A stretch of 8,520 bases of DNA from NCBI GenBank assembly GCA_046154545.1, contig JBJXGC010000265.1:1-8520 (forward strand), read 5' to 3'. This DNA is from JBJXGC01 sp046154545. GTDB taxonomy: Bacteria; Chloroflexota; Dehalococcoidia; Tepidiformales; Tepidiformaceae. Below the pieces are notes generated by a model. The model did not search any database, was not told where the DNA came from, and saw only the letters and a list, made by a program, of their open reading frames with translations. Positions 1 through 5,946 of this stretch are shown here, in pieces; the stretch's first letter is position 1, and each line of letters begins with the position of its first letter. Made by a program: the position numbers and the translations under genes.

Positions 1-1059
1 GAGCCGTTCATCTCGGTCGCCGTGGCGAAGTCGCGGCAGTACGAGGTCACGGTCGAGCCGACCGTCAAGGTCAAGCCAGGCCAGGGCGAGGTGACCGGCG
101 GCGGCATCAAGGGACGGATCAAGCTGCCCGGTGGGTGGGAAGGGTCGATCGAGGGCTCGGTGAACAAGCCGCCCGAGGGCTCGGGACGGACGGGCCCGGA
201 CATCCGCGGCGAGGCCAAGCTCGAGTGGAAGTTCGGCGAAGGCCCCAAGAAGGTGCAGTGCAAGACCGTGACCCGCGAGGAGTGGGAACCGACGGTCACC
301 TTCAGCTGCGAGAGGCTCGTCCCGGAGCATGAAGAGGACCGCAAGAAGCCGGTACCGAAGATCCAGGGCGTCTACCTCTACTTCAAGTATGCCGAGGCGG
401 TATGGGCCGACAAGAAAAGTGAGCCCGGCACCAGGCGGAACCCGGCCTCCATGGCCGCGTTGAAGCAGCTGCTGGGGGATGGCTGGCAGGTGACGGAGGT
501 CAAGGGCTTCGCCTCGCCCGAAGGCCCCGAAGACGCCGGTCCCAAGTTCATTGGCAACAAGGCATTGTCGCAGAAGCGCGCGGAGGCCGCGTTCGACTTC
601 CTGAAGGCGAACTGCCCAGCGACCGCGCCCATGCTCGACATGCGCCCCGGCGAAGACTCGTGTTTCGCGAAGGGCCTGGTACCCCAGGGCGGCGGCGAGC
701 TCTATGCGCCACCGCGCGCGCCTGGGGAACCGGAAGCCAAAGGCAAGAAGCTGGCACAGCACGTCGTCGGCGAGTTCTCGAAGGTCCCGGACGCCGGGCC
801 GGACCCCGAGGGGGTCCATCGCGGCGATGTCGCCGAGGAAGTCGAGAAGCGCAAGGGCTCCGCGGAGCGGCAGGCCGATGCCATCTACCCCCTCCTCCGC
901 CGCGCCGAGGTGTCCCTCGCGAAGACCGTGATGGAGCCCTACAAGGTCACCGTCCCCGACAAGTGGGAGCCGGAGGTCTGCCTGAGCGAGGCCCGCGCCG
1001 CCGCTGCCGAGGACTTCGCTAAAGCCCCGTTCCCCAAGCCGCCGGAGAAGAAGAAATGA
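1..1059 (+). CDS. OmpA-like domain protein, 5'-truncated; possible eCIS-associated accessory or cargo protein
   Basis: The frame is open from base 1 to the TGA at 1057-1059. The GTG at 22 has no Shine-Dalgarno sequence before it, so the true start probably lies outside the window. The middle part looks like an OmpA C-terminal fold: a beta strand near bases 370-400, a helix, a strand ending in GFASPEG (505-525), then the N-x2-LSQKRAEA helix (about 556-588). The loop aspartate of classical peptidoglycan-binding OmpA domains (GHTD) is a serine here, while the helix arginine is kept; this SPEG-type variant occurs in other OmpA-like families, so peptidoglycan binding is uncertain. The N-terminal part is glycine- and charge-rich and probably beta; the C-terminal third is charged and helical and ends in a lysine/proline tail. 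eCIS loci often carry DUF4157 proteins with such C-terminal domains, but no HExxH motif is visible in the part shown, so that link rests on context. Function not assigned. Confidence 0.6.
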   Translation, partial: EPFISVAVAKSRQYEVTVEPTVKVKPGQGEVTGGGIKGRIKLPGGWEGSIEGSVNKPPEGSGRTGPDIRGEAKLEWKFGEGPKKVQCKTVTREEWEPTVTFSCERLVPEHEEDRKKPVPKIQGVYLYFKYAEAVWADKKSEPGTRRNPASMAALKQLLGDGWQVTEVKGFASPEGPEDAGPKFIGNKALSQKRAEAAFDFLKANCPATAPMLDMRPGEDSCFAKGLVPQGGGELYAPPRAPGEPEAKGKKLAQHVVGEFSKVPDAGPDPEGVHRGDVAEEVEKRKGSAERQADAIYPLLRRAEVSLAKTVMEPYKVTVPDKWEPEVCLSEARAAAAEDFAKAPFPKPPEKKK

Positions 1060-1069
1060 GGAGGCAACG

Positions 1070-1990
1070 ATGCTGAACGTGCTCGACACCATGCTCCGCG
1101 ACCTCCTCATCGCCCGGGTGGCGCAGCTCACGGACGACTCACAGGTCGGCTTCGAGCCGCCCGACGACGCCTGGCGGACGCAGGTGGCCGGCCTCTCGGT
1201 GGGTGGCAACCCGGTCAACGCCCTGAACGTCTACCTCGTGGATGTCGTCGAGAACCGCAAGCTCCGTTCGAACGAACGGGCCCGCACCTTCGAAAACGGC
1301 TGGGCAGAGGATCAGCCGGCGCCCGCCCGCGCTGATTGCCACTATCTCGTTTCGGCCTGGAGCCCGGCCACCGCCACCCCGGCGACGACGCCAACGCTCG
1401 ATGAGCACGCGCTCCTCTACGAGGCCCTGGCCGCTTTCCTCCAGGAAGGGAGCATCGCCGCCGGCCGGATCTACGCCCCCGGCTCCGTCGAACTCGGGGC
1501 GGTCCCGCCCCTCTTCCGCGAGGCGGACATGCCGCTCGATGTCGCCGCCGAGGCGTTTCCCAAGCTCGCCGAGTTCTGGGGGGCGATGGGCCCGAACTAC
1601 CGCTGGAAGCCGGCACTCCACCTGGTGGTCACGGTGCCGGTGGCGCTCATCGCCCAGGTGGCCGGCCCGATGGTGACCACGCGGATCACGGAGTACCGCC
1701 TCCTGGGCGTCCCCGCCAGCGGCGAGACCTGGGTCCAGATCGGCGGCCACGTTCTCGACGCGACCGTGAGCCCGCCCGTGCCCGTGCCAAACGCCTGGGT
1801 GCAAATCGAGTCCATGGCCGGCGGCATCGTCCAGTCCGCGGCCACGAACAGCCTCGGCCGATTCACCTTCGGCGGGTTGCACCGTGGCCCCTACCGCCTC
1901 CGCTACAGCGCCACGGGCTTCGCCGTGCCCGCGCCGCGCCTCGTCGATGTCCCCTCTCCGAGCGGCGAATACGACCTGGAGTTCGTCTGA
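1070..1990 (+). CDS. DUF4255 / Pvc16-like tail terminator (cap) protein with C-terminal beta-sandwich
   Basis: A 306-residue protein starting at ATG 1070, with GAGGAGG at 1058-1064 overlapping the stop of the previous gene. Residues about 1-190 match the DUF4255 pattern of Afp16/Pvc16: an N-terminal helix (MLNVLDTMLRDLL), a beta section with VNALNVYLVDVVENRKLRSN, a tract giving HYLVSAWSP, then DEHALLYEALAAFLQEG. In Afp and PVC this protein forms a hexameric ring that ends tube and sheath at the end far from the baseplate. Residues about 220-306 are a separate domain resembling the carboxypeptidase regulatory-like (Ig-like) fold: GGHVLDATVSPPVPVPNAWV, then NSLGRFTFGGLHRGPYRLRY. Such an appendage could project from the cap or dock neighbouring proteins; that is inference. 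A cap gene just before the sheath gene is common in eCIS loci. The family assignment is fairly firm; the role of the extra domain is unknown. Confidence 0.85.
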   Translation: MLNVLDTMLRDLLIARVAQLTDDSQVGFEPPDDAWRTQVAGLSVGGNPVNALNVYLVDVVENRKLRSNERARTFENGWAEDQPAPARADCHYLVSAWSPATATPATTPTLDEHALLYEALAAFLQEGSIAAGRIYAPGSVELGAVPPLFREADMPLDVAAEAFPKLAEFWGAMGPNYRWKPALHLVVTVPVALIAQVAGPMVTTRITEYRLLGVPASGETWVQIGGHVLDATVSPPVPVPNAWVQIESMAGGIVQSAATNSLGRFTFGGLHRGPYRLRYSATGFAVPAPRLVDVPSPSGEYDLEFV

Positions 1991-2066
1991 TGCACCTGCC
2001 CACGAACCACGCCCCCGGGCGCCTCGCGTCCACCACCGCAACCCGGAAACCCGCAGGAGGTCCGTC
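1991..2066 (+). other. Intergenic gap before the sheath gene
   Basis: At 76 bases this is the longest non-coding stretch in the window. I see no convincing -35/-10 pair, terminator-like hairpin with a T run, or repeat in it; its only clear element is the sheath ribosome binding site. A sheath-specific promoter cannot be excluded, because promoters of high-GC organisms are hard to read by eye. Confidence 0.4.
2055..2060 (+). promoter_or_regulatory. Ribosome binding site that fixes the sheath start
   Basis: AGGAGG lies 6 bases before ATG 2067. The sheath reading frame stays open upstream to 1884, inside the cap gene, but the codons before 2067 encode a Pro/Arg/Ser-rich stretch unlike any sheath. 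The typical sheath N-terminus (VSYPGVYIEEF) begins just after the ATG at 2067. Confidence 0.85.
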
Positions 2067-4031
2067 ATGGCCGTAGCCGTCTCATACCCCGGTGTCTATA
2101 TCGAAGAGTTCACCCCCGGCGCACCCATCCAGGGCGTCGGCACCAGCACGGCGGCGTTCATCGGGGCGGCCGCCAGCGGCGACATCAACGAGCCCACCAA
2201 GATCACGAGCTGGGACCAGTTCCGGGCAACCTTCGGCCAGCAGCCGCTCCCGGGGTTCTTCCTCTGGTACGCCGTCCGCGGGTTCTTCGAAAACGGCGCC
2301 CAGGGCGTCTGCTATGTGGTCCGGGCCAGCAACGGCGCCTACGGAGCGTTAAACCTCGCTGACCGCTCCGGCGTCGCGGGGAGCAACGTGATCCGGGTCC
2401 GCGCCCGCCAGCCGGGTAACGCCGCCATCCAGGTGGCCGTCGCCACGCGCAACGTCATCCCGAGCGCGTCCACAGCGCTCTACCGCCCAACCGGGGCACT
2501 CACCGGGCCGGTGGTCGGCCGGGATGTCATCCTCAACGCCGGCCAGGGCGCGAACTTCCGGCCGGGCGACTGGATTACGATCGCCGCGCTGGGCGAACGC
2601 GCCCAGGTCATGCAGGTCTCCGGGGATACCCTCCGGATCACGCAGCCCCTCAACAACGCCTACGCCGCCGCTGCCGCCGTACGCCTTGCCGACATCCCCG
2701 GCGGCAGCCAGGCGCTCCGCATCGCCTCGACGGTGGCGCTGCCGCCGGGCGCGCTTCAGCCCGGGACCATGCTGACGGTCACCCCCGCGGGTGGCACGCC
2801 CGACTCCCTGATCGTCGAGGCCGCGCAGGCCGAAAACCTGGCGAACCCCGGCGGGGGCATCGCCGAGACCTATACCGTGGCGTTCCGTTCGGGCACGCGG
2901 CTGCCGATCAGCATGGCCGCGGCCTCCACTGTCCAGTCCGAAGAGTTCAACATCACGGTTTCGCTGGGCACCGGCTCTACGCTCTATCCCGACCTCGCGA
3001 TCGATTCGGCTCACCCCCGGTACTTCGAGCGCGTCATCAACAACGACGCAGGCAGCCTGGTCCGTGTCAGCCTCATCGAACCACCCTCGAATGCCGCGCC
3101 GCCCGCGAACCTGCCGGCCAACCTCGCAGCCACAGCTTTGGCAGGTGGCGCTGCGGAGGACCTCGCGACACTCACCGACGCCAACTACCGCACAGCCCTC
3201 GACACCCTCCGCACGGTCGATGACGTGAACCTCGTCGCCGCGCCGGATCGGCAGACGGCTGCCCTCCAGCAAGCAATGATCGACCATTGCCATCTGCTCG
3301 GCGACCGTTTCGCGATCCTCGACTCGCGCGCGGGCAGCCCGCTGTTCGGTACGGGCAGCGTCGAGCTCCAGCGGGCGACGGTCGATTCTGCCCGGGGCTA
3401 CGCCGCCCTCTACTACCCCTGGCTGCGTGTGCCGCCGGTCGGCTCGGGCGGGCCGGTGCTCGTGCCACCCTCAGGCCATATCTGCGGAGTCATCTCCCGC
3501 AGCGATGGCATTCGCGGCGTCCACAAGGCGCCCGCCAACGAAATCATCGCCGGCGCCGTCGGCATCGAGCGGAACATGAGCGACATCGACCAGGGGCAAC
3601 TGAACCTCCAGGGCATCAACATCGTCCGCTCCTTCCAGGGTGGCCGCCCGACCGTCTGGGGCGCCCGCACCACCGCGACAGACCGCAACTGGCAGTACGT
3701 CAACATCCGCCGCCTCTTCCTCTTCCTCGAAGAATCGATTGAAGAGGGCATCCGCTGGGCGGTGTTCGAACCGAACAACCTCGCGCTCTGGCAAAAGCTA
3801 AAGCGCACGATCAGCGAGTTCCTCACCCGCGTCTGGCGCGATGGCGGGCTCTTCGGCGCGAAGGCCGAGGACGCCTTCTACGTCCGCATTGATGAGGTGC
3901 TCAACCCCTTCTCCGAGCAGGCGCTGGGCCGCCTGAACATCGAAATCGGCGTCCGCCCGACCTATCCGGCCGAGTTCATCATCGTCCGCATCGGCATCTG
4001 GCCCGGAGGGTCGGAGGTCAGCGAGGGCTAA
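2067..4031 (+). CDS. Contractile tail sheath protein with large inserted domain
   Basis: A 654-residue sheath subunit. Sheath proteins polymerise around the inner tube and contract to drive it into a target. The N-terminus (SYPGVYIEEFTPG, then STAAFIGAA) and the region with FENGAQGVCYVVR are classic for sheath proteins of eCIS and contractile phages. The C-terminal domain is equally clear: AAPDRQTAALQQAMIDHCH near residue 390, then from about residue 540 NWQYVNIRRLFLFLEESIEE, FEPNN, LWQKLKRTI, and a terminal strand region with RPTYPAEFIIVRI. Residues of about 100-370 form an inserted, strand-rich section containing FRPGDWITI, VSGDTLRITQPLNNAYA and LQPGTMLTVTPAGG. Pvc2 and similar short sheaths are about 350 residues, so this one is nearer to T4 gp18 in size, and the insert probably faces outward. 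Only one sheath gene is visible, unlike the two or three of PVC and Afp. No frameshift is seen. Confidence 0.97.
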   Translation: MAVAVSYPGVYIEEFTPGAPIQGVGTSTAAFIGAAASGDINEPTKITSWDQFRATFGQQPLPGFFLWYAVRGFFENGAQGVCYVVRASNGAYGALNLADRSGVAGSNVIRVRARQPGNAAIQVAVATRNVIPSASTALYRPTGALTGPVVGRDVILNAGQGANFRPGDWITIAALGERAQVMQVSGDTLRITQPLNNAYAAAAAVRLADIPGGSQALRIASTVALPPGALQPGTMLTVTPAGGTPDSLIVEAAQAENLANPGGGIAETYTVAFRSGTRLPISMAAASTVQSEEFNITVSLGTGSTLYPDLAIDSAHPRYFERVINNDAGSLVRVSLIEPPSNAAPPANLPANLAATALAGGAAEDLATLTDANYRTALDTLRTVDDVNLVAAPDRQTAALQQAMIDHCHLLGDRFAILDSRAGSPLFGTGSVELQRATVDSARGYAALYYPWLRVPPVGSGGPVLVPPSGHICGVISRSDGIRGVHKAPANEIIAGAVGIERNMSDIDQGQLNLQGINIVRSFQGGRPTVWGARTTATDRNWQYVNIRRLFLFLEESIEEGIRWAVFEPNNLALWQKLKRTISEFLTRVWRDGGLFGAKAEDAFYVRIDEVLNPFSEQALGRLNIEIGVRPTYPAEFIIVRIGIWPGGSEVSEG

Positions 4032-4070
4032 CCGCCCGCCCCGAATCCTGGGACACGAAAGGAAACCACG

Positions 4071-4505
4071 ATGGCAAACGGCAGCATCCCGGACCCCTTC
4101 AACAACTTCAACTTCCTGGTGGAGATCGACGGCATTACCCGGGCCGCCTTCCACGAGGTGAGCGGCTTCGATTCGACGATCGACGTCATCGAGCACCGCG
4201 AGGGCGGCGAGAACACCACCCTCCGCAAGCTCCCGGGCATGACGAAGTACAGCAACATCGTCCTCAAGTGGGGCATGACCGACGACGTCCAGCTCTACCA
4301 GTGGCACCGCCAGGCCGTGAATGGCCAAGTGGAGCGGCGTAACGGCTCGATCGTCCTCCTCAACCGTGGCGGCCAGGAGGTGGCGCGCTGGAACTTCGTC
4401 CGCGCCTGGCCGGCGAAGTACGACGGGCCGGACTTCAACGCCGAAGGCAACGACGTCGCCATCGAGACGCTGGAGCTCGCCCACGAAGGCGTGGAGAGGG
4501 TGTAG
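4071..4505 (+). CDS. Inner tube protein (gp19/Hcp-like; Pvc1/Pvc5 family)
   Basis: A 144-residue protein of the usual size for eCIS tube subunits, which stack as hexamers into the rigid tube inside the sheath. The N-terminus (MANGSIPDPFNNFNFLVEID), then AAFHEVSGFDSTIDVIEHREG, LRKLPGMTKYSNIVLKWG and the ending AIETLELAHEGVERV follow the phage tail tube (T4 gp19-like) pattern closely. The start at 4071 is supported by AAAGGA at 4058-4063, seven bases upstream. It directly follows the sheath gene across a 39-base gap, the standard order in eCIS. No second tube paralogue is visible before the LysM gene, where PVC has Pvc5. Confidence 0.97.
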   Translation: MANGSIPDPFNNFNFLVEIDGITRAAFHEVSGFDSTIDVIEHREGGENTTLRKLPGMTKYSNIVLKWGMTDDVQLYQWHRQAVNGQVERRNGSIVLLNRGGQEVARWNFVRAWPAKYDGPDFNAEGNDVAIETLELAHEGVERV

Positions 4506-4508
4506 GCC

Positions 4509-4940
4509 ATGACGACAGCGACGAGGGAGATAGAAGCCAACGGGTTCGCCTACGCGACGCCATCGCCTCGGGCCGGGATGTTCCGCACCGAGGTGGAATT
4601 CACCCTGCCATGCGGCTACCAGGATGAGGATGGCCAGCTCCACCGTGAAGGTGTCATGCGCCGTGCCACGGCCGCCGATGAGATCTGGCCACTCAAGGAC
4701 CCGCGCGTCCAGAAGAATCCGGCCTACCTCGTCGTGATCCTCCTCGCACGCGTGGTCACGCAGCTCGGGAGCCTCACCCAGATCAACCCGAAGGTGATCG
4801 AGGGCCTGTTCGCCACCGACCTGGCCTACCTGCAGGACCTCTACAACAGCCTCAACCAGCTCCACCCGCCCGCCTTCCCGGCCACCTGCCCCCAGTGTGA
4901 CCACACCTTCGAGGTGGAGCAGCAGACGCCGGGGGGGTGA
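4509..4940 (+). CDS. Phage tail assembly-like protein with C-terminal CxxCxH
   Basis: A 143-residue soluble protein starting 3 bases after the tube gene's stop, with GGAGAGGG at 4493-4500 as ribosome binding site. It resembles the small 'phage tail assembly protein' family found after the tube gene in eCIS loci: a beta part (FRTEVEFTLPCGYQDEDGQL, then REGVMRRATAADEI), followed by helices with LLARVVTQLG, NPKVIEGLFATDLAYLQDLY. The C-terminus has CPQCDHTF (C127, C130, H132), half of a zinc-ribbon-like site. Its position just downstream of the tube gene matches that of tail-assembly chaperones in phages such as lambda, P2 and Mu. Its coding sequence ends in G7 followed by TGA, inside what looks like a -1 frameshift site into the next gene, so a second product of about 195 residues is possible. 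The family is fairly sure by pattern; the chaperone role is inferred. Confidence 0.8.
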   Translation: MTTATREIEANGFAYATPSPRAGMFRTEVEFTLPCGYQDEDGQLHREGVMRRATAADEIWPLKDPRVQKNPAYLVVILLARVVTQLGSLTQINPKVIEGLFATDLAYLQDLYNSLNQLHPPAFPATCPQCDHTFEVEQQTPGG

Positions 4941-4978
4941 CGCGCTACCCCCTCGGCCAGCTCCAGGAGGAGGTAGCG
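4911..4978 (+). promoter_or_regulatory. Candidate programmed -1 ribosomal frameshift signal
   Basis: Three elements are visible in order. GAGGTGGAG at 4911-4919 is Shine-Dalgarno-like and ends 11 bases before the slippery run. The heptamer G-GGG-GGG at 4931-4937 sits in the correct X-XXY-YYZ phase of the upstream gene (codons CCG GGG GGG, then TGA at 4938). A hairpin starts 5 bases later: CGCTACC (4943-4949) pairs perfectly with GGTAGCG (4972-4978), and after one C-A mismatch CCTC (4951-4954) pairs with GAGG (4967-4970), leaving a 12-base loop. A -1 slip would continue directly into GTG ACG CGC of the next gene. This resembles the dnaX and lambda G/GT arrangements. No frameshifting has been shown here, and GC-rich coding DNA can form hairpins by chance. 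Confidence 0.6.
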
Positions 4979-5095
4979 TTCATCGCCTACTACCTGCACT
5001 GGGACCACGAATCCGTGATGCAGATGGAGCACGAATACCGGCGGGACTGGGTGAGCCAGGTCTCCGCCATCAACCAGAAGCTCAACGCCGGTTGA
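4937..5095 (+). CDS. DUF6760-like small eCIS protein
   Basis: A 52-residue protein read from GTG 4937 to the TGA at 5093-5095, overlapping the previous gene by 4 bases (GTGA). Its sequence (TRYPLGQLQEEVAFIAYYLH, then the W-x5-VM-x2-EH-x2-RRDWVSQ tract and INQKLNAG) matches my recollection of DUF6760 proteins, small helical proteins found at this place in eCIS loci, with the pattern Y-x5-L-x-EE-V-x-x-IAYY-x-HW. Its biochemical role is unknown to me. This frame has a stop at 4898-4900 and no ATG, GTG or TTG between there and 4937, so the only entries are the GTG or a -1 frameshift from the upstream gene. The nearest Shine-Dalgarno-like sequence (4911-4919) is 17 bases from the GTG, too far to be normal, which fits translational coupling or frameshifting. 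Start choice is therefore less certain than the frame. Confidence 0.8.
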   Translation: MTRYPLGQLQEEVAFIAYYLHWDHESVMQMEHEYRRDWVSQVSAINQKLNAG

Positions 5096-5111
5096 ACCGG
5101 CCGAGGACGAC

Positions 5112-5945
5112 ATGAGACAGCCAACGCCGCCAACAGCAGCCACCGGAGTGACCAGGCGCATTCATCTGCGCGCCTGGCGCGCTTCGGCGCGGCTGCCGCG
5201 CACCCCACAGCATCGGGCGTCCTGGTCCCGGCATGCGGCGTGGGCGGGGGGCGTGGCTGGCCGGTATCGCGCGGCGCCCCCCTGGGCCTCGCCCGCAGAA
5301 GGCGTCCACCTCCTCCAGCCGTGTCCGGCCGCCGCCATCAGCCACCGGACCACGCTCCAGGTCGCTCGAACCTGGGCGCCGCAGCTCCACTTCACGCTGA
5401 TGACCCCCCGGGACGCCGCTCCGCTGGCGACTGGCCCATCGGCGGCCGGGCCGGGAGCGAAGCGCGAGCCAGCCGGGCCGGCCGTTGGCGGCCCCGCCCT
5501 GGCACTGAGACTCAGCCGCTCCGCTGCGGTCGCCTCGGTGCCAGCGGCGCTACAAGGCCACGCGGTCACGCCGCCCCTCGCAGCCACACTCGCTGTTCGG
5601 CGCCCGCGGATTGAGCTGGCCACGGTCCGCCAGGCCGCCTCGACCGAGCGAGGCCAAGCGCCGGTAACCCTGCCCGCCGCCGCACGCGCCGTCCCGATGG
5701 TCCTCGTGGCGCCGCGTGGCGCGGGCGCGCCCTCGGCGCCTTCCCACCCGGCCGGGAACGGCCCGCCGGCGGGCTGGCCGGCGGCCCCGCATGGCGACAT
5801 GTCGCCCGCGCCCCCACGCACGGCCATGACGGCCGCGTCCGCCATCGCCGACGACCCTGTTGCCATGGGCCGCATCGCCGACACTGTCATGCTCCAGATC
5901 GACCGCCGCCTCCAGGCCTACCGCGAACGCACGGGGAGGGCCTGA
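5112..5945 (+). CDS. Pro/Ala/Arg-rich low-complexity protein with charged C-terminal helix
   Basis: A 277-residue frame starting at ATG 5112, with GAGG at 5103-5106 as a modest ribosome binding site. Most of it is rich in Ala, Pro, Arg and Gly, with little predicted fold. The first 100 residues carry scattered tryptophans in similar settings (RAWRASA, RASWSRHAAW, PPWASPA, RTWAPQL). The last 35 residues look structured: DDPVAMGRIADTVMLQIDRR, then an LQAYRERTGR tail. A C-terminal helix with the pattern V-x-x-x-IDRRL-x-x-x-RER-x-GR occurs, as I recall, in proteins at this position of other eCIS loci, and the slot between tube-side genes and the LysM gene is that of Pvc6. A disordered linker with a docking helix is a reasonable inference; no function is assigned. 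The opposite strand also has a long open frame (5162-5890), but the C-terminal motif, ribosome binding site and operon direction favour this reading. Confidence 0.65.
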   Translation: MRQPTPPTAATGVTRRIHLRAWRASARLPRTPQHRASWSRHAAWAGGVAGRYRAAPPWASPAEGVHLLQPCPAAAISHRTTLQVARTWAPQLHFTLMTPRDAAPLATGPSAAGPGAKREPAGPAVGGPALALRLSRSAAVASVPAALQGHAVTPPLAATLAVRRPRIELATVRQAASTERGQAPVTLPAAARAVPMVLVAPRGAGAPSAPSHPAGNGPPAGWPAAPHGDMSPAPPRTAMTAASAIADDPVAMGRIADTVMLQIDRRLQAYRERTGRA

Positions 5946-5946
5946 G

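Noticed and set aside
1884..2066. In-frame N-terminal extension of the sheath gene
   Set aside because: It overlaps the cap gene, lacks sheath features, and a strong ribosome binding site marks ATG 2067.
1139..2068. A 309-codon minus-strand frame opposite the cap gene
   Set aside because: The + strand gene has a clear family match and ribosome binding site; the antisense product is low-complexity Gly/Arg/Asp-rich.
3798..4904. A 368-codon open frame on the minus strand across the tube and assembly genes
   Set aside because: It lies opposite three well-identified + strand genes and its translation has no recognisable domain; long antisense frames are expected in GC-rich coding DNA.
5761..5774. 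GCCCGCCGGCGGGC palindrome as a terminator or operator
   Set aside because: It lies inside a coding frame, has no T run after it, and such palindromes arise easily in GC-rich sequence.
5162..5890. A 242-codon minus-strand frame opposite the low-complexity gene
   Set aside because: This is the closest call, because the + strand product is itself poorly recognisable. The + strand reading is favoured by operon direction, ribosome binding site, tight junctions on both sides and the structured C-terminal helix.
5860..5946. In-frame N-terminal extension of the LysM gene
   Set aside because: It overlaps the preceding gene and encodes a Ser/Arg-rich stretch unlike the family; GGGGAGGG precedes ATG 5947.
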